The position numbers and the translations under genes were made by a program. This document shows, in pieces, positions 28,950 to 37,322 of a stretch of DNA of 64,000 nucleotides. Numbering within the stretch: position 1 is the stretch's first letter; each line of letters starts with the position of its first letter. Origin of the DNA: a bacterium (lineage in GTDB: Bacteria; Bacteroidota; Bacteroidia; Bacteroidales; Muribaculaceae); assembly GCA_004563195.1 (NCBI GenBank), contig SFTJ01000001.1, forward strand, positions 167,370 to 231,369, given 5' to 3'. The notes below the pieces were generated by a model, which was given only the letters and a program-made list of their open reading frames with translations, had not been told where the DNA came from and ran no database searches.

Positions 28950-29507
28950 ATGAAAAAATTATTATTTTCGCTCGCTACTATCGTAGCACTTTCGCTTACT
29001 GCAGTCAGCTGCAGCACTTCAAACAATGAAGAAGGCGCCAATGTAGATGAACTCACCACTTCACTCGAAGATGCACTCAATGCAGCTACCGACTCTACTG
29101 CAGTAATTGATGCATTCAATGCAGCTCAAAAGCAGATTAGCGAACTCGAAGCAGCCGGCGACACTGCAGCTGTTAAGGCTTACAAGTGGAAACTCAAACA
29201 ACTTTTCGACCAAAACAAGGAAAAGTTTGAAGGTATGAACGTAGTTTCAGCCATCAACGAAGTAGCCAACATCGAGAACATTGCTACCGCAGTTAAGGAA
29301 GCAGCAGTAGCTGACGCTGCTACAGCTAAGGATGACGCAGTAGACGCAGCAAAGGCAGCTATCGAAGCTAACGAAGATGTTCAAGAAGCTAAGGCTAAGG
29401 CTGAAGAAGTTAAGGCTGCTGCCGAAGATGTTAAGCAGTCGGCAGAAGAAGTTAAGGCTGCTGCCGAAAATGTTAAGTCGGCTCTCAGCAACCTCAAGAA
29501 GAAATAA
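28950..29507 (+). CDS. Ala/Glu/Lys-rich heptad-repeat lipoprotein
   Basis: A 185-residue protein with an SPII signal (MKKLLFSLATIVALSLTAVSC, Cys near 21), then a predicted all-helical body rich in Ala, Glu, Lys and Asp. The last 50 residues are regular heptads (AEEVKAA, AEDVKQS, AEEVKAA, AENVKSA), implying a coiled coil or a surface-adsorbing amphipathic helix. It should be anchored in the outer or inner membrane facing the periplasm. Function is unknown; an envelope spacer or Lpp-like structural role is one possibility. It has its own promoter and terminator. Confidence 0.8.
   Translation: MKKLLFSLATIVALSLTAVSCSTSNNEEGANVDELTTSLEDALNAATDSTAVIDAFNAAQKQISELEAAGDTAAVKAYKWKLKQLFDQNKEKFEGMNVVSAINEVANIENIATAVKEAAVADAATAKDDAVDAAKAAIEANEDVQEAKAKAEEVKAAAEDVKQSAEEVKAAAENVKSALSNLKKK
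29403..29477 (+). repeat. Two 33-base direct repeats (period 42) in the heptad lipoprotein gene
   Basis: Bases 29403-29435 and 29445-29477 are identical except for one position. The 42-base period equals 14 codons, or two heptads, so gain or loss of units keeps the frame and the coiled-coil register. Confidence 0.85.
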
Positions 29508-29532
29508 TCGAACTTCGTATTCATATTCATAC

Positions 29533-29567
29533 CCCGATACGCGTTTCGACTCGTGTCGGGTCATTTT
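29533..29567 (+). terminator. Rho-independent terminator of the heptad lipoprotein gene
   Basis: CCCGATACG pairs with CGTGTCGGG (one G-U), followed closely by a run of six T. Confidence 0.75.
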
Positions 29568-29631
29568 TTGCTTATTTCATCGCTAATAACTCACAACTTT
29601 CTCCCTCATATTTAACTATTCTCAAGTCATC

Positions 29632-30963
29632 ATGAAGGAATCGGAAATCTTATCGAACATAGCATCGCGACTCAATATACATCAGCTCAACGAAATGCAG
29701 AAAGCAATGCTGAAACGCGCAGCCACACCAGGCGATATCACTCTGCTCTCGCCCACAGGCTCGGGTAAAACTCTGGCTTTCCTGATTCCTTTGCTCAAGA
29801 CGTTGAAAGAACCAAACGGCAAATTGCAGGCTGTGATTATTGCGCCATCGCGCGAACTCGTGACTCAGATTTTTGAGATAACTCGTGTTTTGGCATCATC
29901 GCACAAGGTAAGCTGCTGCTACGGCGGTCATAGTATGCTCGACGAAAAACAGTCGCTCGCAGTGGTACCTTCTATCTTGATAAGCACACCGGGACGCCTC
30001 GTCGACCACATTCAACGCAGCAATATCGATGTCTATTCCACCCGTCTCTTGATTCTCGACGAATTCGACAAATCGCTCGAACTCGGGTTTCATGAGGAAA
30101 TGAAGAAAATAGTAAAGAATATGCCTAACGTGAGCCGAAAAATACTCACTTCGGCTACTATGATTAGCGAGATGCCCGATTTTGTAAAACTAAATTGCCT
30201 AACGGTGCTCAATTTTCTCTACAAAAACTCCGAGACTCGTTCTCGCATGAAAGTGTGGCGCGCCGAATCGTCGGCGAAGGACAAACTCGATGCTCTGCGT
30301 CTGCTTTTGCTCTCGCTCGACGACAAGAAAACCATAGTTTTTGCCAACTATCGCGAATCTGTCGACCGTATCTACACTTATCTTAAAGAGAATCACATTG
30401 CAGCCGGAATATATCACGGAGCCCTTGAACAAATCGACCGCGAAAAAGCTATTGCCATGTTCAACAACGAATCTTACAACATACTCATAACCACAGATTT
30501 AGGTTCTCGCGGACTTGATATAGATGGCGTAGCTCACATCATTCACTATCATCTGCCTGCATCGGCTGAGGCATATACTCACCGCAACGGTCGCACTGCC
30601 CGCGTCGACAACGACGGCGAGATATTTGTAATCACAGCACCCGAAGAGTCCCTTCCCGACTATATTAACACCGACGAAACATTTGCCATGCCTCAAACAG
30701 CACCTCGCAATTCGATTGCGGCAAAGAATGTAACTCTATACTTCATGGCAGGCAAAAAAGAAAAAATTTCACGTGGCGATATTGTGGGATTTATTGCCAA
30801 CAATAGTCTTCTCACAGCATCGGAAATTGGAAAAATCGATGTTAAAGATCACTACTCACTCGTAGCCGTCCCGGCACAGAAAGCAAAACAGGTACTTAGC
30901 GAACTAAGCACCTGTAAAATCAAAAACAAGAAAGTAAAAATAGGATTTGCAAAAGTGGTTTAA
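29632..30963 (+). CDS. DEAD-box family RNA helicase with DbpA-like C-terminal domain
   Basis: A 443-residue ATP-dependent RNA helicase. Motifs appear in order: a Q-motif region (HQLNEMQKAML), motif I SPTGSGKT, Ia APSREL, Ib TPGR, motif II LDEFDK, motif III TSATM, motif V TTDLGSRGLDID and motif VI HRNGRTAR. Motif II is DEFD rather than DEAD, and motif VI differs slightly from the usual HRIGRTGR. The last ~75 residues resemble the DbpA RNA-binding domain (GDIVGFIAN, VPAQKAKQVL, KKVKIGFAKV), suggesting a ribosome-assembly role. It ends ten bases from the convergent thioredoxin gene. Confidence 0.88.
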   Translation: MKESEILSNIASRLNIHQLNEMQKAMLKRAATPGDITLLSPTGSGKTLAFLIPLLKTLKEPNGKLQAVIIAPSRELVTQIFEITRVLASSHKVSCCYGGHSMLDEKQSLAVVPSILISTPGRLVDHIQRSNIDVYSTRLLILDEFDKSLELGFHEEMKKIVKNMPNVSRKILTSATMISEMPDFVKLNCLTVLNFLYKNSETRSRMKVWRAESSAKDKLDALRLLLLSLDDKKTIVFANYRESVDRIYTYLKENHIAAGIYHGALEQIDREKAIAMFNNESYNILITTDLGSRGLDIDGVAHIIHYHLPASAEAYTHRNGRTARVDNDGEIFVITAPEESLPDYINTDETFAMPQTAPRNSIAAKNVTLYFMAGKKEKISRGDIVGFIANNSLLTASEIGKIDVKDHYSLVAVPAQKAKQVLSELSTCKIKNKKVKIGFAKVV

Positions 30964-30972
30964 TCAAGCAGA

Positions 30973-31386
30973 TTAAAGCAATTTTTGCAATCTTGCGTCA
31001 AATTCTTCTTCGGAAAGCAAACCCACAGTCACATCCACGGTTTTGCCTTCAGCATTGATGTATACCACCGTAGGAATCGACTGCACTTCATACTGAGCAG
31101 CCATATCGGGGTTTTCATCTACATCAACACTTAGGAAAGTAATCTTTCCTTCATATTTCTTCTCCATTTTTTCGAATGTAGGAGCAAACATTCGGCACGG
31201 TCCGCACCAAGTGGCATTAAAATCGATTACTTGAGGCAGTCCGGCGGCAGCTGTTGCGCTGTTAGCCTCTACTGTTTCTGCCGCAGTTTCGGTGGCTGTG
31301 TCGGTAACAGTTTTCCCGCCACACGATGCCAGAAGCACCAAAACAGCCGACGCGGCAATCTTCAATAAAATTTTGCTTTTCTTCAT
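30973..31386 (-). CDS. Thioredoxin-fold lipoprotein with CGPC active site
   Basis: A 137-residue protein. An SPII signal (VLVLLASC, Cys at 22) is followed by a Thr/Ala/Glu-rich linker and a complete thioredoxin domain with WCGPC (Cys 61 and 64), the cis-proline segment SIPTVV and a C-terminal helix. It would sit at the envelope facing the periplasm, as a thiol reductase or oxidase. The start at 31386 follows the receiver-domain gene by 13 bases. A longer frame to 31587 overlaps that gene and is rejected. It is probably the last gene of the minus-strand unit running from 33360. Confidence 0.88.
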   Translation of the reverse strand: MKKSKILLKIAASAVLVLLASCGGKTVTDTATETAAETVEANSATAAAGLPQVIDFNATWCGPCRMFAPTFEKMEKKYEGKITFLSVDVDENPDMAAQYEVQSIPTVVYINAEGKTVDVTVGLLSEEEFDARLQKLL

Positions 31387-31399
31387 ATCTTTCAATTTG

Positions 31400-32047
31400 T
31401 TATTTTTTCTTTCCGTATGTTTCCACCACTTCGCACAGGCGCTTGCGAGTAATTGGTTTGGGCACAAATTCATTACATCCGCTTGCAAGAGCCATATTCT
31501 TGTCGAAATCGAGCACATTGGCTGTAACTGCAATGATAGGAATCTTGGTATCGAATTTGCGTATTTCGCGAGTAGCTTCAAGGCCATTCATCACAGGCAT
31601 CTTCACATCCATAAACACCATATCATATTCCACCTCGCGCACTCTTTGCACCGCCACCTTGCCATTGATGGCATTCTCGGTGACCGCAATGTTGCGAAGC
31701 ATCACCTCCACAAGTTTATAGTTGCTTAGATTATCCTCTGCCACAAGTATATGCGCCAGTTCTCCTGTATCCACTTTTTTTCTTTCTATTGGTGCAGTGC
31801 AGTTCGATTCGCAATCTGCCGCATAGTGCTTCGATTCAGTGGTAGCATCACTCTCATTGCCGGTGTTGCTATCATTCTGACCATTGACAAGAGGCTCGGA
31901 AGCCGGGATTTCTTCGGGCTTGGCAGGGGTGATATCAATTACTTGATTTCCCACATTGTCGGTCGATTTATTTCTCGATCTCATTACCACAAAAACCACA
32001 ATCAGTAATAATACTAAAAATAACACAATTAAGCCAAAAATCTTCAT
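31400..32047 (-). CDS. Membrane-anchored stand-alone response regulator receiver domain
   Basis: A 215-residue protein. Residues 2-22 are a strong membrane helix (KIFGLIVLFLVLLLIVVFVV). A ~70-residue Asn/Glu/Thr-rich linker follows, then a receiver domain (~98-212) with the acidic pair ED (104-105), phospho-acceptor Asp147 in MVFMDVKMP, the conserved Thr in AVTAN, and Lys in VPKPI. No output, kinase or HPt domain is attached. Receivers of this subtype are usually fused to hybrid kinases, so a membrane-tethered solo version is unusual. It is flanked by a YciO-type gene upstream and a thioredoxin lipoprotein downstream. Partner unknown. Confidence 0.82.
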   Translation of the reverse strand: MKIFGLIVLFLVLLLIVVFVVMRSRNKSTDNVGNQVIDITPAKPEEIPASEPLVNGQNDSNTGNESDATTESKHYAADCESNCTAPIERKKVDTGELAHILVAEDNLSNYKLVEVMLRNIAVTENAINGKVAVQRVREVEYDMVFMDVKMPVMNGLEATREIRKFDTKIPIIAVTANVLDFDKNMALASGCNEFVPKPITRKRLCEVVETYGKKK

Positions 32048-32064
32048 AATATCCTTACATTAAA

Positions 32065-32670
32065 TCAATATTCAAATTCCGCTCTGCCCTGCCTTATCAC
32101 CTCGGGGTCTCCGTCGGAAAAATCCACCACCGTAGAAGGCAGTAATTCGCTTCGTCCGGCATCTACCACATACTCCACATCGCGGGCATAAGTTTGCGCT
32201 ATAAGTTCGGGCTCACACCTATAGTCGTCATCCTTGCCTTCTACCGAAGTGGAAAACAACGGATGTCCCACGTTATTGATTATAGCTTGCAGTATCTTGT
32301 TTTCGGTTATTCTCACACCCACCACTTTGCGACCTTTGAAAGCTTTGGGCAACTTCGATGTGGCTTCGATAAGAAATGTGAATGCACCGGGAAGGTTACG
32401 CTTTATTATCTTAAACATCTCATTGTCGATCTTGGCATATTTCGACGCCATTGATATATCGGAGCACGATATTGACAAATTAGACTTTGCCGATTTCATC
32501 GACTTGATTTTGCATATTCGCTCTATTGCCTGATTATTCATGGCATCGCACATCAATGCATATAAGGAATCGGTTGGCAAAACCACTATCTTGCCATCCT
32601 CAAGCGCCCGAACTATGTCATCTACATATCGTTCGTTCACGCTGTCCTCTATCATTCTCAACAATTTCAT
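32065..32670 (-). CDS. YciO/Sua5 family protein (L-threonylcarbamoyladenylate synthase-like)
   Basis: A 201-residue YrdC-fold protein with GKIVVLPTDSLYALMCD, the basic KSMKSAKSNLSI region, PGAFTFLIEAT and RKVVGVRITEN. YrdC/Sua5 proteins make threonylcarbamoyl-AMP for tRNA t6A. The shorter YciO-type members have the same fold but an uncertain role, and this length fits either. It lies 17 bases upstream of the receiver-domain gene and 15 bases downstream of the B3/B4 gene. Confidence 0.85.
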   Translation of the reverse strand: MKLLRMIEDSVNERYVDDIVRALEDGKIVVLPTDSLYALMCDAMNNQAIERICKIKSMKSAKSNLSISCSDISMASKYAKIDNEMFKIIKRNLPGAFTFLIEATSKLPKAFKGRKVVGVRITENKILQAIINNVGHPLFSTSVEGKDDDYRCEPELIAQTYARDVEYVVDAGRSELLPSTVVDFSDGDPEVIRQGRAEFEY

Positions 32671-32685
32671 ATCGCTACGGATTAA

Positions 32686-33360
32686 TTAAAACCGTTCTAA
32701 AATATCACTTTCTATTTCGGTGGCACTTGCATATCGTTTGAGCAAATCCACAGTCCAAGCCACTGCTTGAGTCATAGGCATCTCCGCTCCGTAACCATTT
32801 ATGTTGATTTGCACGGTTGCGGTCTGCTCGGTTATTTTGGTGCGCTCTTCATCGCTCGTGGGCGTGGCTACGCCACCCACCGCGTCGCGATACACGGGCA
32901 TACCTTGGATATTAAGCTGTCCTCTGCCTATACCTTCATAGGGCTCACCTTCGGCGCCAACGCCCAAATGTAGCGTATCGCCCACCAATCGGTCGGCATC
33001 GAGTCCGCTGATGGCATAGCCTGAAACCATCGATACCAAATTAATCAAATCGACCAATGTGGTGAGTCGATATAATCCGAGGCCTCTTATTACTCTTCGA
33101 CATAATGCTTCACTTGCCACCCTGTATCGGTTGGGGTCTTTGCCGAGGTGGCGATACAACTTGCGAGTAGCTGCCACTGCCGGGCGGGAATTGATGGCAA
33201 GCAATTCATATTGCTGCTTAATACCTTCGGCAGCATGTTCCAACTCAGCCCACAATTCATCGTTTGTGGGTGTGTTTACCACCTTTGCCCGCACAAGTCC
33301 TATCTTCATGTCAGGACAAGTCTCGACTATTCTCCTATCTACCTCAACTTTCGGTAACAA
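32686..33360 (-). CDS. B3/B4 tRNA-binding domain protein
   Basis: A 224-residue protein made of the B3/B4 domain found in the PheRS beta chain and in stand-alone proteins: an N-terminal VEVDRRIVETCPDMKIG, a central YRHLGKDPNRYRVASEAL, and DLINLVSMVSGYAISGLDAD. Stand-alone B3/B4 proteins are thought to bind or edit tRNA or aminoacyl groups, but the function is unproven. The start is TTG at 33360. The ATG at 33309 would cut the family N-terminus, and a TAATTTTG box 50 bases upstream fits the TTG. It leads the minus-strand unit to 30973. Confidence 0.8.
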   Translation of the reverse strand: MLPKVEVDRRIVETCPDMKIGLVRAKVVNTPTNDELWAELEHAAEGIKQQYELLAINSRPAVAATRKLYRHLGKDPNRYRVASEALCRRVIRGLGLYRLTTLVDLINLVSMVSGYAISGLDADRLVGDTLHLGVGAEGEPYEGIGRGQLNIQGMPVYRDAVGGVATPTSDEERTKITEQTATVQININGYGAEMPMTQAVAWTVDLLKRYASATEIESDILERF

Positions 33361-33409
33361 AGCAATATCAGATTATTCAGTTAGCAATATCATTATCAGT
33401 GCAAATCTA

Positions 33410-33417
33410 CAAAATTA
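33410..33417 (-). promoter_or_regulatory. Promoter -7 element TAATTTTG for the B3/B4-YciO-receiver-thioredoxin unit
   Basis: An exact TAnnTTTG match on the minus strand, giving a leader of about 43 bases before the TTG start at 33360. No consensus -33 box is visible. Confidence 0.45.
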
Positions 33418-33519
33418 TTTACGAATAATCATATATGCAGCCCTAAATATTGCACAAATTCAACATTAATTTATTACCTTTACATTATTAATTATTTATA
33501 ACATCAATAAAACAGACTA

Positions 33520-34209
33520 ATGAATATAGGAATAATAGTAGCAATGAGCAAAGAGCTACGCCTCCTTCTTCCACTCTTATGCAATCGCACAGAAAGCCAA
33601 ATCGATGGTTTATCGTTTCATAAGGGCGAAATCGGCGACAACACCGTTGTGGCAATGCAGTGTGGCATAGGCAAAGTGAATGCCGCCCTGGGCACATTGA
33701 CAATGATAAAGAATTTCGACATCGACCTAATCATCAATTCGGGTGTGGCAGGCGGTGCCGACAAGTCGGTTAATGTGATGGACATTGTAATAGGCGAACG
33801 AGTGGCTTATCACGATGTGTATTGCGGTCCGGAGAGCACTCTCGGTGCCGTGCAAGGTTTGCCGTTATACTATCATGCCAGCCCGGCGGTATTGAATAAT
33901 CTCCCCGATGTCGACTCGTTGCGCCGTGGATTGATTTGCTCGGGCGACCAATTTATCGACACCATTGAGCAGGTTAATCGCATCAAGAATGCGTTCCCCG
34001 ACGCTCTCGCCGTGGATATGGAGTCGGCTGCCATAGCGCAAACTTGCCACTTATATAAAAAAGATTTTATCAGTATGCGCGTAATAAGCGATTCGCCCGG
34101 CGCAAGTCACAACAATGCCTTGCAATACGAAAACTTCTGGGAAACAGCTCCTGAGCATACTTTCAATGTGTTACACCACATAATTCTTAACATCAATACT
34201 CAGAATTAA
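33520..34209 (+). CDS. mtnN: 5'-methylthioadenosine / S-adenosylhomocysteine nucleosidase
   Basis: Hydrolyses SAH and MTA to release adenine; with LuxS it forms the activated methyl cycle. The 229 residues show the phosphorylase/nucleosidase fold: an N-terminal IGIIVAMSKELRLL, INSGVAGGADKS, the substrate segment AVDMESAAIAQTC with the ribose-binding Met-Glu, and RVISDSPG with the catalytic Asp. luxS follows after a single base, a clear two-gene operon. Confidence 0.95.
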   Translation: MNIGIIVAMSKELRLLLPLLCNRTESQIDGLSFHKGEIGDNTVVAMQCGIGKVNAALGTLTMIKNFDIDLIINSGVAGGADKSVNVMDIVIGERVAYHDVYCGPESTLGAVQGLPLYYHASPAVLNNLPDVDSLRRGLICSGDQFIDTIEQVNRIKNAFPDALAVDMESAAIAQTCHLYKKDFISMRVISDSPGASHNNALQYENFWETAPEHTFNVLHHIILNINTQN

Positions 34210-34210
34210 T

Positions 34211-34696
34211 ATGAAAAAGATAGCCAGTTTCACAATCAACCACTTAAAGCTTCTTCGCGGAATCTACGTTTCGCGCAAAGATCATTTTGAAGGCGGCGAC
34301 ACTGTCACCACTTTCGACATTCGCATGAAAGAGCCAAACAAAGAACCGGCTATAGGTCAGGCTGCAATTCACACTATGGAGCACTTGGCTGCCACATTTC
34401 TTCGCAACCACCCCGTTTGGGGCGACAAAATCATCTATTGGGGCCCTATGGGTTGCTGCACCGGCAACTACCTGCTTGTGAAGGGCGACCTTACGCCTGC
34501 CGACATCTTGCCTCTTATGACCGAAACTTTCGAATTTATCAGCACATTCGACGATGTCATACCGGGCGCTACCGCTCACGACTGCGGCAACTATATGCTC
34601 AACAACCTGCCTATGGCAAGATGGGAAGCGCGCAAATACTTGGTGGAGGTGCTCTACAACATGACTGACGAGAACATGAATTACCCGGTGGATTAA
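34211..34696 (+). CDS. luxS: S-ribosylhomocysteine lyase
   Basis: Cleaves S-ribosylhomocysteine to homocysteine and DPD, the precursor of autoinducer-2. The 161 residues carry the metal site HTMEH (His54, His58) and the third ligand Cys125 in TAHDCGNYM. The GPMGCCTGNYL loop with the catalytic Cys region (82-83) is also present. Length is typical. It directly follows mtnN, which supplies its substrate. Confidence 0.97.
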   Translation: MKKIASFTINHLKLLRGIYVSRKDHFEGGDTVTTFDIRMKEPNKEPAIGQAAIHTMEHLAATFLRNHPVWGDKIIYWGPMGCCTGNYLLVKGDLTPADILPLMTETFEFISTFDDVIPGATAHDCGNYMLNNLPMARWEARKYLVEVLYNMTDENMNYPVD

Positions 34697-34750
34697 CACC
34701 ACGGCACCATAGCGCCTCGACCTATGGTAAACAACACATTTCATAATTAG

Positions 34751-36025
34751 ATGTTTGTAGAAATGAATAGATTAAAGCAACTTTTTCGCTCCGAACGATT
34801 TGTGGTGTCGATGATTATTGTCATTGGCTTACTTATCAATGTAGCTCGAATGGCTTCGAATGACTTCCACATAGGCGTCTACGACGATAGCGGCAGCTAT
34901 TTCACTTCGGGCGATGTGATAGCAAGCGGACACATCGACCACTTGCGAACACCCGTCTACCCGATTCTGTGCCATTTTTGGGCATCAATTACCGCCGCGC
35001 ACACCTATAAGATAATCGTCATTCTGCAACTCTTGTTCTATATGTCATCGGCGGTGCCTATGTATTATGCAGTGAGCAAGCTCACGCGGCGCAAGCGCTT
35101 TGCCGCCATTGCCACTGCGTGCTACACTTGGTCGCCTGTGTTTGGTGGATATATAGATTTGATTTTCACCGAATCGTTTGCCATATCTTGCACCACATAT
35201 CTTATAGCCCTGCTCACCGCTATTGTGCTCGGCCGGCATAAAATTTTAGCCACCATTGCTTCGGCGGCATTTTTGGTGTTTATGATTATGCTCAGGCCGT
35301 TTTTCTTATGTTTTGCTCCGGCTGTGCTTATAGTGATGCTCTATGCCCTCTACAAGAGCATTCACCACAAGCGCTATGTTGTGGCATGTATCGCATCGAT
35401 AGCAAGTGCCGGTGCCATTCTTTTCGGATATACTGCGGCTTACAATAAGGCTTACGGGTCTTATTCTTTCACGAGTGTTTCCGAACTCAACCGTTGCCTG
35501 TCTCTCAAAAAAATGCAGCTTATCCCCACCATCGAAGGTCTCACATATTTCGGTTATGCCACTCAAGAGGACATCTCCGGCGAAGTGATATATATGCCCT
35601 ATTCGTGGGTATGGCAACCATCACCTCAATATCGCAAAATGTGCGAGAATATCTATCATGAAAATTTTATACAATATGTAAAACTAAAATTCATTGAATT
35701 TCTCTACACATTTCTCTACGAATACACCGGTGAGATGAATAGCCAAGTACTTGAGTCGATCTTTCACTTGAGGTTGGGTTACTTCTATCTGTTTACCTTC
35801 ATTTTCATCCTCACGGAATTGTATTATCTGTTCCGGCGTCGCGCATGCGTGATTATGTCGGCATCGCTGGCTCTAATGTTTGTGGGCGGCGTGTTTACCA
35901 CCATTTGGGGCGCTGATTCGCAGTTTGTGAGAATTATGACGCCCATGCTACCCTGCCTGTTTGTGATGATACCCATATTTTGCACTCGATTATCGTTTAC
36001 CACAAAGCAAATCGAACAACCGTGA
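34751..36025 (+). CDS. Polytopic membrane protein, GT-C-like (paralog 1 of 3)
   Basis: A 424-residue protein with about ten hydrophobic segments. After the first membrane helix a periplasmic loop reads DDSGSYFTSGDVIASGHIDH, followed by LRTPVYP. An acidic D-S-x-x-Y loop followed by R-T/P-P-x-Y-P is the pattern of GT-C glycosyltransferases that use polyprenyl-linked sugars. The same motif recurs in the next two genes, so they are tandem paralogs. Specificity is unknown. The stop overlaps the next start by four bases (GTGA). An envelope-glycan role is inferred from fold and neighbours. Confidence 0.72.
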   Translation: MFVEMNRLKQLFRSERFVVSMIIVIGLLINVARMASNDFHIGVYDDSGSYFTSGDVIASGHIDHLRTPVYPILCHFWASITAAHTYKIIVILQLLFYMSSAVPMYYAVSKLTRRKRFAAIATACYTWSPVFGGYIDLIFTESFAISCTTYLIALLTAIVLGRHKILATIASAAFLVFMIMLRPFFLCFAPAVLIVMLYALYKSIHHKRYVVACIASIASAGAILFGYTAAYNKAYGSYSFTSVSELNRCLSLKKMQLIPTIEGLTYFGYATQEDISGEVIYMPYSWVWQPSPQYRKMCENIYHENFIQYVKLKFIEFLYTFLYEYTGEMNSQVLESIFHLRLGYFYLFTFIFILTELYYLFRRRACVIMSASLALMFVGGVFTTIWGADSQFVRIMTPMLPCLFVMIPIFCTRLSFTTKQIEQP

Positions 36026-37299
36026 TAAAGCGATTGAAGGAAATATTGCCCCAAATAGTTCGTTCCGACACCGAAAACATCTTGTTTATTGTCGGAATAT
36101 CCATTTATTGGTCGCTGCATTGGATTAATTTTATAGGAGTGCCATTCATTACGTCGACCGACACGAGCACCTATTTTGCCGCCGGCGAGTGGTTTGCGAG
36201 GGGCGAAATCGACTACTTGCGCACACCTGTCTACCCTCTGCTGTGCCACTATCTACATCTCTATTTCGGTGACTATGTCCTTGAGGCAATTGTGGGTGTG
36301 CAGCTGGTGATTTTTTATATCTCCATCGTGTTTTTTCACCGCACAATATCGCTTTTCACTAATAATTGGGCATACAAATTCATCCCTACAGCGCTCTATG
36401 CTTGGAGCATACCCATGTTTGAGATGTGCATGTACATAATGACCGAAAGCATATCGGTTTCGGCTACCGTAGTGCTATTATATTGTCTGTCGCGAATGAT
36501 TGTAGGCAAGACAGGGCGAGGCACAATATGGTCGGCCGCTGCCACCTTGTTATTCTTGATTTTGCTGCGCCCGTTCAATATTTGCTTTATTCCGATACTC
36601 ATTCTCATACTCTATATTTCGTATCGTAAGGGCACATTGAGGCACAAAATTTCGGCCATAACATCACTGAGCTCGGTTTGTGTCGCACTTTTCGGCTATT
36701 GCCTTTGGTTTAAAATCACTTTCGGATTCTTCGGATTCAGCTATGTGTCGAGTCTAAACATCTATTTGATATCCTATGTCGACGGAATGACTCGAATGCC
36801 TTACAACGAACTGACAGTTGAACAAAAAATCGGCCATGCCACCGACTATTTTTGGATATGGTATGACCGCGACAACTGCAAAGCTGAAGCCGGGCAATTG
36901 GTGCGCGACAATTTATTGCATTTTGCTAAAGGTAAAGTTATACTGATAGGACAAAGTTGCTTCAGACTATTTCCTCACGCCAAAACTTCGGTCGCACACA
37001 GATATGCCGTAATATTTCAATGCGTATGCATGAACATTATTTTCATAGCTTTGGCATTCTTGATAGTGTTCGAACTATGGCTTTGGTTCAAAAAGAAACG
37101 CCGGTTGGTGTCATTAATGGCATTTCACTTGTTGATTTGCATTATATGCATTGGCACCACCATTATCGGTAGCCAAAATTGCGAAGTGGCTCGTTTAACT
37201 ATGCCTATGTTCCCGAGCCTGTGTCTGATGGTGGGCATTTTCGCCGAGCAAACACAGTTTTCTTTCAAAAAAGATATCGAGAACCAAAGTACTTTTTAA
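36022..37299 (+). CDS. Polytopic membrane protein, GT-C-like (paralog 2 of 3)
   Basis: 425 residues from the GTG at 36022, which overlaps the previous stop by four bases. An open frame back to a TTG at 35980 would overlap more and has no support. It shares the loop STDTSTYFAAGEWFARGEID and LRTPVYPLLC with its neighbours, and similar segments later (ALYAWSIPMFEMCMYIMTES, LLRPFNICFIPI). It has multiple membrane helices throughout and a C-terminal TRLTMPMFPSLCLMVG-like helix (here ARLTMPMFPSLC). It is closest to paralog 3. Confidence 0.72.
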   Translation: MIKRLKEILPQIVRSDTENILFIVGISIYWSLHWINFIGVPFITSTDTSTYFAAGEWFARGEIDYLRTPVYPLLCHYLHLYFGDYVLEAIVGVQLVIFYISIVFFHRTISLFTNNWAYKFIPTALYAWSIPMFEMCMYIMTESISVSATVVLLYCLSRMIVGKTGRGTIWSAAATLLFLILLRPFNICFIPILILILYISYRKGTLRHKISAITSLSSVCVALFGYCLWFKITFGFFGFSYVSSLNIYLISYVDGMTRMPYNELTVEQKIGHATDYFWIWYDRDNCKAEAGQLVRDNLLHFAKGKVILIGQSCFRLFPHAKTSVAHRYAVIFQCVCMNIIFIALAFLIVFELWLWFKKKRRLVSLMAFHLLICIICIGTTIIGSQNCEVARLTMPMFPSLCLMVGIFAEQTQFSFKKDIENQSTF

Positions 37300-37322
37300 C
37301 TCAACCAAAACACCCGATTACA

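Noticed and set aside
29632..30963. Reading the DEAD-box gene as specifically dbpA
   Set aside because: The C-terminal domain is DbpA-like, but motif II is DEFD and orthology cannot be shown without alignment, so no symbol is given.
31387..31587. N-terminal extension of the thioredoxin lipoprotein
   Set aside because: Overlaps the receiver-domain gene and would bury the lipoprotein signal.
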